Source: Calvatia gigantea
Lineage: Eukaryota; Basidiomycota; Agaricomycetes; Agaricales; Lycoperdaceae
Reading direction: 5' to 3'
Assembly: GCA_025093985.1 (NCBI GenBank)
Contig: JACAAK010000001.1
Span: forward strand, 1,178,001 to 1,242,000
Length of the DNA stretch: 64,000 nucleotides
Shown: piece by piece, positions 16,312-28,070 of the stretch
How positions within the stretch are numbered: position 1 is the stretch's first letter
How the letters are laid out: each line of letters opens with the position of its first letter
Notes under the pieces: model-generated
Told to the model about the DNA's origin: nothing
The model's input: the letters and a program-made list of their open reading frames with translations, nothing else
The model's database searches: none
Translations under genes and position numbers: made by a program

Positions 16312-17411
16312 ATGAACCTCCTTCGTCAGCAGCTTAGTAGCAGCGCAATTATGCGGCCACTGCATAGAACGGCCTACATTCCGCCCTCCCAGCTTGCCGC
16401 TACCCAGTCCTACATCCCCCGACCTACTCGCCAAAAACCCGCTCCGGAGTCACCCAACTTCTACACCGCACGGCCTGTCTACTATGATCAAGTAACTTCT
16501 CTAGAAAAAGCTATTGCAACAACGCGCAACTCGCTCAAGAACCTTCACCTCCTTCCTCTCCCGGATTTTGCTCATCAGAGTCTTCCTCCGCTTCATCCAA
16601 TATGGAAGAGCCAAGTGGATATGGCCAAGGACTTCCAGGACAAACTCACGACGACACGTTACCGGCGAGTGACGAAGCTCCTAAACCAGTTGAACGACTA
16701 TCACAGGATAGCTGAGACCGCTGGACACCTCACACTTGCAAGCGGCATCCACAACATCATTGAACTCTTCGAGAGCGGAAACAAAGCTGCTATGCTCGCA
16801 CGCGGAAAGAGGAAGAAGGTCATGTTGGATGAGTATGGGAGGTCGTATACGGTTGGAAAGCGGAAGACAAGTTCGGCGCGTGTTTGGATGATTCCCATCC
16901 AAGAGTCTATCGAACAGCTATCGGCGGACTCTCCAGAGGCTTTGTTGGGTTTGGATGCTGTCAAGCCCAGAAAGCCGGTCGTGACTCCTGCGACCATTCT
17001 TGTGAATAACATCCCCCTTAACGAGTACTTCCCTATTCCCGCCGATCGTGAACGCGTAACCCGTCCGCTCAAGGTCGCTGGTGCTCTTGGTGGTTATAAC
17101 GTCTTCGCCCTTGTGCGTGGCGGGGGGACGACTGGTCAATCTGATGCTCTCGGACATGGTATTGCCAAGGGCCTCGTTGCACACAACCCAGAGTTCGAAA
17201 CCTTCTTTAGAAGATGTAAGCCCTTTCCCAAAAATCGGAGAACCCAACCTGATTTCATTCTTTGTAGCGAAACTCACAAGACGCGACCCTCGTATGGTAG
17301 AAAGGAAGAAGACTGGTCTGGCGAAGGCTCGCAAGAGGGTACGTCCGCTTAAATCAAGTTCAACGTCGTCGTTTGACCTCTCGACTGCAGTATACCTGGG
17401 TCAAACGCTAG
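16312..17411 (+). CDS. mrps9: Mitochondrial ribosomal protein uS9m (MRPS9)
   Basis: Small-subunit protein S9 of the mitochondrial ribosome. Exons 16312-17215, 17268-17338 and 17391-17411 give an exact 331-residue frame. The N-terminus is Arg/Ser/Gln-rich without acidic residues for about 30 residues (a typical matrix-targeting presequence). The central fungal-specific extension is followed by the universal S9 fold: ILVNNIPLNEYF, RPLKVAGALGGYNVFALVRG, GGTTGQSDALGHGIAKGL. The end is the invariant S9 tail, LTRRDPRMVERKKTGLAKAR, with the last exon supplying Y-T-W-V-K-R. The open frame reads past the last donor to 17352, but splicing is required for the conserved basic terminus that contacts tRNA in ribosomal P sites. 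Confidence 0.93.
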
Positions 17412-17693
17412 TTTATATACCCGCTTCGTATACTATACTTACCCCTTCTCCACAATTAATGATAATACATGTTAGATTGAGATCTGACATACTATTGACA
17501 TCCACCCTTTCCAAGAAGTCGAGTCGTATTAAGAATACCAACAAGGTGACTATAACATTTCATACAGTCCTCGTGATGCTAAGAAGAGGAATATATGTAC
17601 CAACAATAAAGATATTGGAAGGAACGACACATCAAAGGTCTTATCACGACCCAGGAAACCCTATACACACCATAATGCAAAAGAAACGCCTGG

Positions 17694-20600
17694 CTATTGG
17701 AACCAGATCTGCTGGACCTCAGACTGTGCGAATGAGATATTACATGCCGGACATTTTCGTTGTCGCGTTTGTATCCGTTTGTCTACACAGTCTTTGCAGA
17801 AAGCTGGGAAAGAATATGAAGATGCGAAAAAACTGGAAAATAAATAACAACCTACTGTGCATACACTTCGTGATAACAGTCGAACGGAAGTTGATGCGAC
17901 ATGTCGAGCATTTCAATATTGACTAGAAAAGCCATCAGCACACCGTGTCAACATACGGGCCCGGGGTGTACAAACCTTTAGATTCTCATAGTCGGAACCC
18001 CCCGCTGTGGGTGGGGCCTCTTTCAGTTTCGCTGCCTGTTTCTCCACGTCTTTCTTTGCCCGTATTAGACTATCCTCGAGTTGTCGTAACTCAATCTTCT
18101 TCGCTTCATGCTCCTTTTCCCACCCTTTGTGGAATTGCCGCAGCTGCAAGAATGGTATTAGCTTATTTGCCTTGCAACGCCCTTGCCAATAACGCACCGC
18201 TTCGGCACGATTCTTCTCTACATCTACCTTCGAGAAAACTTCTGCATGTGATCTTTCTTGCTGTCGTTGAGTCTCCTTCAACGAGTCAATTATCTTCCTC
18301 TGTGTTGCTGTCTCCTTCTCCAAAAGACTCTACAAGAGTTTACACCTGTCACTCGGGTCGACCTCATAAAGGAATATTTGAACTCACGATCTGGGCCTGG
18401 AGGCTTCCTTCTGTGTCAACCAGTTTCTCAACCGCTTTCCCCTGCTTTTCCAACATCCTCATGAAACTCTTCTTCTCGATTTCTAGTGCCTCTTTATCCC
18501 GCATCGCTGCATAGAACTTGTTCTCCGCTTTGGCTTTCTGATAAGTCACAGCAGTCAATCAACGATGCACCCAGTCAGAACATCCTGAGAGCTCACATCC
18601 ATCGCGCCCTTAGATAGACGCTCCTCCATCGCAGCAAGTTCAAACACCTTGTTTTTAACCTGGCGATCAAGAGCCTCCCATGCGCTCGACAACTTGTCCA
18701 ATTCCGCATACAGAGACTTCTCGGCCTGTGTAAAGACCAATCAGTATTCCATCCAGCCTGTCGTACTGGGACCATGGAACGCACCTCGCCACGCCGTATT
18801 TCTAGCAACCCCAACTTTTCCAACTCCTCCTCTTTCTCCTCCAACGACCGCGTCAGATCCGCCAACTCCGGTGACGAACTAGGACCAAGCAATGCCCGAT
18901 ATTTTTCCAGTTCTTCACTCAATTCCAATATCCTCCGAGATGACTCTGCTCGATCCCGTGCGTGTCCCTCAACATCCTCTCCATATGATGATATCGTCTG
19001 CTCCAATGCCATTACCCGATGTTCTGCCTCCCTGAACATTGGTGAGGAAAAGAAAGTTGGTTATGGAACTAAATGGATACCTCAGTTGCTCTTGAAGAAT
19101 TTCCCATCGTCGCTTATTTGCATCGTCTCCATGCAAATACGATAACAGCAGTTGTTTATCTCCAGTGTGTGCAGCGAGGTGGGCTTTACATCGGGTAATC
19201 TCTAAAACCAATTGCGTTATACGCTCCTAATCAACGCAACCATCGTTGGTGTCAAGAATGCGATCCACGGTTGGACGGAACACTTACTCCACGGTTCTCA
19301 GCCAAGAGTTTCAATTGCTCAAGTGACGCAAACTTGACAGCGTCCTTCTGCCGCCGTTCCACAATTTCTGCGTTTTGCTGGTCCCGTTGCTCTCTTAGCC
19401 TTGCGTTATCAGCATCTCGTTTCTGGAGCATAGTTTGCAGTTCCTGTAGCTGCTTCGTAGTTGCTGCCTGTTGTCAATAATTGCTGAATAAAACCAGAAC
19501 CGAGACACCCAAGAATCATCAAACGCACCAAAATCTCGGCATCATGTCCTTCCGTGGCCATTGTCAAACGTGCCACTTCTTCCTCGAGAGCTATCGTCTG
19601 CTTATATTTCTCGGCCAAGTCGGCATCCAACTTAAGGGCAAACTGAACAACCTCCCTGTATGCGTCGTTTTCGTAGATATTAGCGCCACCCTCTTTCAAT
19701 CGCATCTTTAATAAATTGACATTAGTGATTAACTGAGAACAAGAACCTTCACAAACCTCCGATTCAAACATGGCGCATTGATCACGCAGGGTCACGACCT
19801 GCCTCTCAAGTTCAATGATACGTGTTTCACGATATTTCACTTGCTCCTGCAGCACTCCGATCTCATATATATCGTGTACACCATTAATGGCTGCCGGTGG
19901 TGGTGTCGACGATTGCTAGAAGAATATTAGAAAAAAAAAGTGTAAATAAATTGGTCAAGAGCTCCCACCAGAATACCGAACCACTCACTGAAGGAGAGGA
20001 CGGCTTTTGCTGTAGCTCCTCTGTCTCCTCTTTTACAGCAGCCTTCGCTTTCCGAGCCTCCAACGCCTGTATTGTCCGGCTGCGTGCACGTTCATAACGA
20101 TTTTCTGCTGCAGCGAGTTGCACGAGGTAACGATCCCGTTGTTCGTTCGAGTCTCGAAGCTGAGAACGAAGAGTTGCGACTTCGGATTGGAGAGCAGCAA
20201 CCTATAAAATCATTTAACCCACGTCCATTGAAAGTAAAAAAGGAGGATTACCGCTGTTGCCGACTTTTGGGTTTCGAGGTATTGTTTATTGTCGAACAAC
20301 TTCGAAGGTGATTGTTGGCTAAGGTGGAAAAGACCGGTAAGAAGCGTCTGCGTCGCATTCGCCTGTCCTCCCAGCGCCAATGAAAGCTCTTCAGATGACT
20401 CCTCTCGCATGTGTTTTGCTAGGTCGAGCAGCTCTACCAGCAGACACAAAGAATATATGCGTAAAAGCTCTTCAGCAAATGTTAAAAAAAACGCACCCTG
20501 TGTATTGATGTCGACCTGTGGTAGACTCTCAGGTTTGACACATAGGCGAATTGTCTCGACGAGCTAACAACACATAAGATAACGAAAAGCGTTGGGTTGA

Positions 20601-20964
20601 ATAAGCCTTACTTGCGCCCAACATGCGATGATGGCAGCGTAGCCAGCCTCACAAGTGTTTTTTCGATGTTCTAGTTCAGCGATGCGAGCTTGACTCCGTT
20701 CATTCTCGCGTGCATAATGGCGCATCCGCCTGAATATGGCTTCTTTTCTAAAGAGCTGTAGGAGCGTTTAGTGAGTAGACGAGAGGCGAGGTAAAACAGG
20801 GGATCGCGTAGTACCTCGAGGTTGTCGAGAGTCGGTTCGTCCTGCTCAGTGTTATATCCATTGGGCTGAGGACTACCGCTGGCGCTTGTGAGGACGCGCC
20901 TCTTACTCACGGTTGAGTCGTCTTCGTCTTCAGCATGAGGCCTCTTGCGAGACTCTGGGAACAT
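17694..20964 (-). CDS. bre1: BRE1, E3 ligase for histone H2B monoubiquitination
   Basis: RING-type E3 that, with Rad6, monoubiquitinates histone H2B during transcription. The minus-strand start ATG is at 20964, followed by a basic, NLS-like N-terminus (ESRKRPHAEDEDD, SKRR). The body is coiled coil throughout (for example KYRETRIIELERQVVTLRDQ; LAEKYKQTIALEEEVARL; KKSFMRMLEKQGKAVEKLVD), as expected. The C-terminal RING is split over the last exons: LKCSTCRINFRSTVITKCMH, then a 50-nt intron, then FCKDCVDKRIQTRQRKCPAC, ending F-A-Q-S-E-V-Q-Q-I-W-F-Q and stop at 17694-17696. All eight zinc ligands of the C3HC4 pattern are present. Splices I followed preserve the frame. Convergent with mrps9 (282 bp) and only 121 bp downstream of the allantoate enzyme on the same strand. 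Confidence 0.93.
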
Positions 20965-21085
20965 TGGCGGAGGATGTGGACTTGTGCAGAGTTGTGGTGC
21001 AGAGCTGGGGCCACAATTCCAACTCCGGCTGGCGGATTACCAATTTCACAGCAAATCCTTATTCGGACAACTCTACCCTATGCGC

Positions 21086-23277
21086 TCAAGATACCTGCAG
21101 CCTAATTCCTTCAACATCGACTATCTCACAATCCAACCCACTGCCGTCTCCAATTTGTGTTTCTACACATGCCAGGTCCAGGGTCTGAACATTGAACATT
21201 CTCTAGTTAGTTTATCATTGGTCTTACATTCGGCTTTCTACACACCTTTCCAAGTACCGTCATCGGTTGATCTGCCATTGCTTTCATCAGAATTCACCTT
21301 CACAGTCAAATGAACCGCCCAACTCACGCCAAACTGCAGTGCTGTAAACAACACCCTGCGCCGTCGTAGCAATAAAGGCTCTAGTAGTCTTGAGGTCCGG
21401 GCGGTCATCCTCTCCATTCTTGGCCACCACGACCAAGTACTTGTCCGCCGTCTCACCCAAACCTTCTCCAGACCCATGCCCCATCGGGACAAACGCCTGG
21501 TTCGTAAACGGATGACGTTCTAGAACCGTCAGTTCGACAGCCCCATCTGTTGCAATACCCGTCAACGGCTGACATCGATATACCGAAATCCCCGCTGTTG
21601 CCTGCGCATCCGACGGATACGACGATTCGAGCAACGAAAGCTTGTGGAACTTGCTTGCTGTTCCGGCGTTAGCAGGGGTGATTCGTGTTCCTTTCGGCGC
21701 TGCGGCATGATCGCCATAAGCTTGGATTACTTGACCAAATGGCGCGAATGCCTCTGGCGTCAACGGAAGTACGGGTATGGTCGTCACACGCGATGGCTCT
21801 GCTGGTTGAGGATCGGGCGTTGTCATGCGAGATGCCAATGAAACATCCCCCCCATCTATCACCGCCGAAGGCCCAGTTTTCGCTGTCGACATGTTAGCAC
21901 ATCGACCCGTAATCCGAACACGCTTTAATCCTCCATCCGGGTATATCGTCACTCTCACGTGAGTGAACGTCTTGTCTTCTACGTTCTCTAATTGGAAATA
22001 ATGCTGTCTGTGTGGACCAAGCTTCGTCCGCGGTAAGATCAGTGTCCAATCTAACTCGTCCTCTCTCTGTGTCTTCCAATTGATATCATGCTCGCTAAAT
22101 ACTGCATGTAGTTCACAACTCTCCGGGAAGTTGCCCTTGAAATGCGCAGTATCAATCTCCACCTGTTCAAGATTTCCCGGCGCTCCCCTAAAGCAACCTC
22201 CTGAGTTCTGTGGAGTCATAAGAAGAACAACACGTACAGTTTAATTATTACCCAATCTTTGTGACCTTTGACTCTGCTGCGTTTGGTCTCCCAGCCGTCT
22301 CCCATATCCTTCCCACGTCCTGGAAGGATCAGGTTAGATCCAACCCCAAAATGCTGGTCAGACACAAAATCTACGCGACCGCCCGCAAAGACATGCGCAA
22401 GATCAAATGACCTAAGATCCGTGGGGTGCACTGGTGTCACACGTCCGTAAACGCGGCATCGCGCCTGAATTATCGTTAGACATAGAGTGCGTATGCCGCC
22501 CAACTGTGCTGCGGACTTACTATGCCGCCATCAGGATACATGTTGAGCTTGACATAATTAACGCTCTCTGTATCTGGGATAGTAAAAAGGTGACGAGAAT
22601 TGGGGCCTAAAGGTGTCTTGGGGAGAATTCCGTGCCACTGTAACCGTCCGGTGAGCTGATTGAGAATGTCAGAGAACTGAATCACTTACGCGACTGTCAT
22701 TATGTTGCGGATCTCCGTCCGTGGTGTACAGTGCCTCAACTGAAACTTCGGGGGCCTCATTTCCTAGTCATACGTATCAAACCCTGTATGTGCGTTGGAT
22801 ATCCCGGAACACACCATTGAAGTTTGAAGTGTCAATATCGAAGCCCACGACTGTGCCAGGAGCCCCCAGCTGAATGATGCACCTAGGTTAACGAGATCAG
22901 AAGGAAACTTGAGCAACGTGGTGAATGTTTACCAGTCATAGGCTGGGTTGTGTCTACGGGACTCCCAACCGCTGTACAGTGCGCCATTCGGTCCGAACTG
23001 ACCTTTCATGCTGGAAGCAGGCTAAAATACTCATATTAACCCTTTGACCTACACACATAAACCACGAGCTCACCTCAACCAATAATAAATGGAACGCCCC
23101 GGCGAAGAACTCATCTGAAACAGAAACGATCCGGCCACCCAGGGCAACACTTGAAAGTTCTACAAACCAAATCAGCAACGCGACACATGTGGCACGCCAA
23201 AGCGGCCTCGCTTCCTCACCTGTCGAAGCTGAGAAGACATCAGTGAACTGGTCGAGGGGTATAGTCTTGAAAGACAT
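21086..23277 (-). CDS. Allantoicase-ureidoglycolate lyase fusion
   Basis: Bifunctional purine-catabolic enzyme: allantoate to ureidoglycolate plus urea, then ureidoglycolate to glyoxylate plus urea. The minus-strand start ATG is at 23277. Two allantoicase repeats come first, each with the family's exposed-ligand pattern: [20 protein letters not shown] and later [20 protein letters not shown]; also [12 protein letters not shown] / DWVIIKLGAPG and YPDGG twice. After a short linker (about residue 350) the ureidoglycolate lyase domain begins ([20 protein letters not shown]), with [15 protein letters not shown] and YLVVVAKNG. It continues through spliced exons to V-W-H-Q-P-M-T-V-L and [20 protein letters not shown], with the stop at 21086. 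Yeast encodes the two steps as separate proteins (Dal2, Dal3); here one uninterrupted coding frame spans both. Two GATAAG motifs lie upstream, fitting nitrogen regulation. Confidence 0.92.
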
Positions 23278-25065
23278 GAGGAGTGATAAGTGAGACAAGC
23301 GATAGTCAATGGTTTGAAGTTTAGGGTGAGTACTAGCAGAGCTCTATTTTGAGTGGGGTCTATAAGGAAATTCTGGGAGCAATCTGATGATTAAAGATAA
23401 GTATACATCCCGTTAACTAAATTAACACGTGAGAACTTACACCCTGCGACGATGTGCTCCTGCTTCCCTGCCCCTATGCTACCATGATGCATGGCTAATC
23501 GGGTCATGGCCCAAGTTTTGTCGTTCTTGTTAAGTAATAAGATTTGGGGCTGTGTCCTCGAGGCCCTCTTGACTGATGTATGAGTCGATTTTGCAGATTA
23601 AGCCAACCCCTTGGGATCCAATCTGACGGGGTTAATACCACTCAATACCCGCTCACATGAGCAGAGCTTTTGGAGTAAGTAGCTTCCGGTCGTGTGCACC
23701 AGAAGGGCTTCGCCTGGTGCGTAAAGAAGTGGGATTCACATAATGCCATTTGGCACTCATCACGGGCGGGGACACTACGATAAGGACTCTCGGATACAGC
23801 TCCTAGTCAGGCCTTAAGTAACAAGAAAAAATATGGGAGCAAGCTGGATCATCATAATGGGAGATACTCGACTCGGGTCGCTTCCTGGGAAGCATCCGGC
23901 TCAGACATCCCGTCACTTCGGGCCCCAAAGATCATAGAAGTTGAGAAATTCACTTACAATTCCCATACCATGCTTGGCTCCGGGTGACATCCGTGAAACG
24001 TGAAACTCATATTTCGTTCTAAAAACAGCTCTAGTGCGAGCGCACCCTTTATAAGATTATAGCTCAAGCTATCTATGGCTCGCTCCAACATGGTCAAACG
24101 TGAAGGAAATCAGAAGCTCATGTCCGCTCTACACGAAGCGGAAATTATTTCTTGGGCGGACCGTGTTCGCTTTGTGTGAATGAACCCCATCCCAGAGGTT
24201 CCAGACTAATGTAAACTTGACAGCCCGCAGTGTCCGGTGCATGCGGTGGTGGCCCGGCACCAGGCAATTTATTGTTGCCGTCCAGCTGGGCCAGCTCCGG
24301 CTCGCAGCTACTCACTGGGAGGCGGCACTTTCCGGGATAACGCAGGGAACACAAGCAGGTAGGCTAGGAGCTGGGACTGATAGTGGTCGATGGGGCTTCG
24401 GAGTTTGCATAATTGTGAATATATATCTTTATCTTTCCCAGCTTTTCACTAGCCGAGAAGCAGGGTCTGACTTTAGGCTATGTTATTCGGGTTACCCCTT
24501 TATTATTTGCCACTATATTGATAAATGTCATAAGGCGCTCCCACCTGACTACCAGGAAAACCAGAAAAGGTTCCTATAGTTTACTTGTAACGATGATTAA
24601 ATACAGTGCCAGCTGTCGATCGTCAGGTCAACGGTAGCAGCAGGCCACTAATAATAACTGGACTACAGCAGTACTACAGCTCGAGGTACCGTTGTGGCCG
24701 AGGATCATCAGAAGTGTATCCAGGCGAGAAAGCCGAGATCATTATCGGAAAAAAAATAACCAGGTTGTATGTTAATCGTAATGTGTCTAAGTCTACAGTA
24801 TATCTAAAGGATCAAATGGGCCCAGTGCGGCTTATCGTAGGACAGTTCATCTAAAGAAGAAACCAAGAACCTCTCGGAGACGTGAATAGCATTATCTACG
24901 CCGACCCGGCGGTACCTCGAAAACCTGCCCGCTAATCAATCATGCGATTACTCCTCCCTTCGCATATCACAGGAACCGATCATTAAACGGAAGAACGGTA
25001 GAAACGTCATATAACACAATATTTCCGAACCATATCACCCGGCCGACGAGCCACAGCCAGTGTCC
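23278..25065. other. 1.8 kb gene-poor gap
   Basis: The longest stretch without a supported gene between two genes. The left part must hold the promoter of the allantoicase fusion. Open frames are at most 120 codons with no recognisable domain. A small perfect inverted repeat (GCACCAG...CTGGTGC, near 23697-23722) is present. I could not find terminal repeats, target-site duplications or a transposase fragment, though a decayed element cannot be excluded by eye. Confidence 0.4.
23396..23401 (+). promoter_or_regulatory. GATAAG motif upstream of allantoicase gene
   Basis: GATAAG lies about 120 bp upstream of the start codon of the minus-strand allantoate-degrading gene, and a second copy is at 23779-23784. 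HGATAR sites are bound by fungal nitrogen-regulatory GATA factors (AreA/Nit2/Gln3 type) that control allantoin and allantoate catabolism. Function is inferred from position only; two six-base matches in 500 bp are weak statistical evidence. Confidence 0.3.
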
Positions 25066-26487
25066 TTAATGCTGCTGCACCAGTGTAACCTCCAACCCCG
25101 AACCCTGAAGTTCTTTCAACCGCCTCGTATCCTCGGTGTGGTTTACTGGTAATTCAACCTCTATGGCCTTCAGGCGCACGACGTCTTTGGTATGATACTT
25201 CCATCGTGATTCGACCATGTCGGTGAATATGCCGTCCGGTGAGAGTAAACAGTTTCCCCGAACTATCAACCGCTCGAGGAATGGTAGATGGGGCTTCTGC
25301 TGGGTAGAGCCATCACTCGGCGTATGCGCTATCACGTTATCGTAATCACTTGCGGGATTTCGATTACGGAAGCTGGGTGCGATCAAGAGGTCCAAAGCGA
25401 CGCAGGTAACAAATGGATCCCACGTCCAGTCTCTTGTGTCGTCAATGACGAGCTCAGTGAGCGTTCGTAGACTCGGATGTTGGATACATGCAGCAAATTC
25501 CAGGTCACTCATGCCAGTATCACGAACCTTTAACCTCCGGAGATGGCAGTTCGATTTGATGAGAAACGCGTTAAAGTGTTCTTGAGCCCAACTATATCGC
25601 TCTAACGGACCCCTTACATGTATAGTAAGATCTGTTAGGCGAGGGAGCACGAGTTGGTCCAGGAAGTAAGGTAGCGTCTCAAACCCGAGGTTGATGGAAA
25701 GTGTGTGTAACTCGGGGAGGTGGAGAGAATGATGCAAGAGTGAGCCGCGCACAGTGTCGATTTTCATCTTGCAACACTCGAGATTAAGGCACATCTTGAG
25801 GATGTGGAGAGCTGTCCCAACTGCAGGAACGTATCCCAAGGTCAGATGGGTGAGCTGGCTCCAAGGCACTGGGATGGAGCTACATCCGAATAGGCCAAGG
25901 TCGGGAATGCGTGACAGATGAAGACATTGGAGCTGGGGTACATGATCAAAAACGCTGAATAAGTCTATCTCTTCCCTCTCCGATAATTCATGCGATGTGT
26001 AGAGCCGGAAACACCTGAGCAACGGACCAGCTCTCTCGTTCGCTGTGAGTAAGCGGTTATAACGGGGTCCGAAAAGCTCAAGGCGGACATCACCCCATTG
26101 GGATGTGCAACGCTTGAAAATGTCGATAATATGACCTGCCGCGATGCGGTTGCCGATGGATTCATTCTGTTGATGTAGGGCGAGTTTCAGAGGAAGGGTC
26201 CCAGATCGGGACAACCACACCGAAACCAGATTTGGCGTCGGGACCGCAACACCTGAACGGACGATGACTGACATTGTTGTCCAGAGGTGAGGCGAGGAAA
26301 AGGCGGCATCCCGCCACCATCTGCATACGGAACATAGCAGTAAGGGCGCATTTCTGGAGTTCGCTAACGTCGCTTGGCGCCAGAAAATGGGATAACCTCT
26401 ATCACTGGGTCCCTCTGGCAGACACCAAGAAAAGACCTCCTGTAGGATCTCGACGGGCAAACAATCAGAGATTGTGCGGCGCTCCAT
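25066..26487 (-). CDS. F-box domain protein
   Basis: Single-exon gene of 473 codons. The N-terminal F-box-like motif (DCLPVEILQEVFSWCLPE, about residues 5-22, followed by LCSVCRWWRDAAFSSPHLW) would bind Skp1 in an SCF ubiquitin ligase. The rest has irregular leucine-rich repeats (for example VPQLQCLHLSRIPDLGLFGC, LPELHTLSINLGFETL, HPSLRTLTELVIDD), the usual substrate-binding part of the large, fast-evolving agaricomycete F-box family. The target is unknown. The start is the ATG at 26487; an upstream in-frame TTG is not used. It sits alone, flanked by a 1.8 kb gap and a repeat-containing spacer. Confidence 0.85.
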   Translation of the reverse strand: MERRTISDCLPVEILQEVFSWCLPEGPSDRGYPIFWRQATLANSRNAPLLLCSVCRWWRDAAFSSPHLWTTMSVIVRSGVAVPTPNLVSVWLSRSGTLPLKLALHQQNESIGNRIAAGHIIDIFKRCTSQWGDVRLELFGPRYNRLLTANERAGPLLRCFRLYTSHELSEREEIDLFSVFDHVPQLQCLHLSRIPDLGLFGCSSIPVPWSQLTHLTLGYVPAVGTALHILKMCLNLECCKMKIDTVRGSLLHHSLHLPELHTLSINLGFETLPYFLDQLVLPRLTDLTIHVRGPLERYSWAQEHFNAFLIKSNCHLRRLKVRDTGMSDLEFAACIQHPSLRTLTELVIDDTRDWTWDPFVTCVALDLLIAPSFRNRNPASDYDNVIAHTPSDGSTQQKPHLPFLERLIVRGNCLLSPDGIFTDMVESRWKYHTKDVVRLKAIEVELPVNHTEDTRRLKELQGSGLEVTLVQQH

Positions 26488-27159
26488 AGTAAGTTGCAAA
26501 GGGGAGGTGAAAAATGAGTCATACAGGTCAGGCCAGACAGTCTTTATGTTGTCGACTGGCAGCTAGTACGCTCGCAAACATTGGTATTGTCGAGGTATTT
26601 TTTCCGGTACGTAAGCCGGAGGGCATGACGTGTTGCACCAGCTTGACTAGATCGAGTGCCGCGTAATGGAGGTGTCTCAAGTGACGTTAATGAATCGCCG
26701 GCAGATTAGGCGTTACGAGTGAATAACAAATTGTGGGTGCGGACTCCGGGTTCAAAACAACGAGGGTGGACACGAGTCTGCAACATGTCTATGTGTTGAA
26801 ACAGGTAAGGAAAAGGTCGTTGTCTGAGTGTATGATGCCAAAAAGACCGCGAAACCACTATCGTGACTGAGAGGTAGAGGGTCGTGACTGAGAGGTAGAG
26901 GGTCGTGACTGAGAGGTAGAGGGAAATGATCGACGAGGTGAGATGACGTCTCTTGTAGACAGTTATTTCTGGGAAAGGTCGGAGCTAATGTCCGACTCAG
27001 CCATATTAAAACAATCGCTCTTATGATTATCTGACCAGTCCGATCCTCCTCCGGCTATTGATGGTCCGATGTCTATCCTATGTCCATCGCAACGTGTACG
27101 ACCGTGAACGTGTGGCTTTGAAGGCGGATGCTTTCGCAAGCACATATACAGAATTGTAA
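26488..27159. other. Intergenic spacer with a minisatellite
   Basis: No supported gene. Contains the three-copy 21-bp tandem repeat at 26860-26922 and otherwise unremarkable sequence between the F-box start codon and the mtq1 stop codon. Only short open frames without recognisable content. Confidence 0.45.
26860..26922 (+). repeat. 21-bp tandem repeat, three copies
   Basis: Unit (G/A)TCGTGACTGAGAGGTAGAGG repeated three times head to tail. Copies two and three are identical; the first differs at one base. The period is a multiple of three, but no supported coding frame covers it. It lies between two genes. Confidence 0.95.
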
Positions 27160-28070
27160 TCACATGCACCCAATCACCGCTCGTTCTGTTCCCCATGGAT
27201 CCACCCATATCTCTGTGTGGCGTGCCCGCCCGGTGGTCCGGATCAGTTCTTCAACTGCTTTGGCCTGTCCTCGTCCGACCTCTAGTGCTACGACGCCATC
27301 GGGATTGATCATACTTCTGTGTCCCACGAACTGGGCTATTGCTTTGTAGAACTCAAGCCCTGATGGACCGCCGAACAGGGCCTTAGGGTCCTCGTAATCT
27401 GACACGGAGCGGGGTAAGTTAAGGTACTCTTTCCACGGTATGTATGGCGGATTGGATGTGATAATATCGAACGGGGGCTTGATTCCGGCTATCGCGCCAG
27501 GGAAATTCAGGGGAAAGGAAGTTGGCAAGCGTTGCTCCAAAAGTGTTTTTATCCTTCGGCGTAGCGCCATTAGGGAGTGCGGGAATACCTGAGAGAAGCG
27601 CGTTGTCGTTGGCCAAGCGTATGGCGTGGGGAGATATGTCGATGCCGAGCGTATGTACGCTCCCTGGAGGCCACAAATGACAGAGAAGGAGAGGGATGCA
27701 TCCCGATCCTGTGCCCAGGTCTAAAAGCGTGAAGGGCTTTTGAGCGGTTGGGCGTATTGTTTCTGAGAGTTTCATGACCCAATGCTCAGTTTCAGGACGA
27801 GGAATAAGAACAGGGGGGCGGACAAGGAGATTAAGCGGACCGAATGGTTGAGTACCTGTGAGGAGAAGAATGTGAGGGATAGGGTCAAATTATGTGCAGT
27901 GGAGGTAGAATACCCAAGATATACTGCAAAGGTTCGCCGAGACAACGCCGGCGGACCATATTTTGAAGCAAGTCTTTAGACGACGCTGCCTCGTTCATCC
28001 ACCTCCATTCGAGCGAAGCTTGTTGTTCGCCCAGTCTAGCAGCAAGTTTTAGAAATAGCTGGGACCGCAT
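27160..28070 (-). CDS. mtq1: MTQ1/HemK release-factor glutamine methyltransferase
   Basis: SAM-dependent N5-glutamine methyltransferase of the HemK/PrmC family. The eukaryotic members modify the GGQ glutamine of release factors; Mtq1 acts on the mitochondrial factor. Exon 1 is 27914-28070 and exon 2 is 27160-27855. The PrmC N-terminal domain (RRRCLGEPLQYILG) is followed by PFGPLNLLVRPPVLIPRPET, motif I LLDLGTGSGCIPLLL, the acidic loop LGIDISPHAIRLANDNALL, and the diagnostic FDIITSNPPYIPW. The frame of motif I and that of NPPY differ by one surplus base located somewhere at 27490-27570. A 100-nt GT-AG intron could also bridge them, but it would delete about 30 residues expected between the two motifs. 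With one base removed the protein is 283 residues. Divergent from ert1. Confidence 0.88.

Noticed and set aside
17081..17926. 281-codon plus-strand open frame overlapping the mrps9 end
   Set aside because: It is a shifted reading of mrps9 exon 1 and of sequence antisense to the BRE1 RING exons. Both real genes are strongly supported in other frames.
23690..23730. Short inverted repeat as a transposon end or terminator
   Set aside because: A single 7-bp stem without a partner copy or target duplication; not distinguishable from chance.
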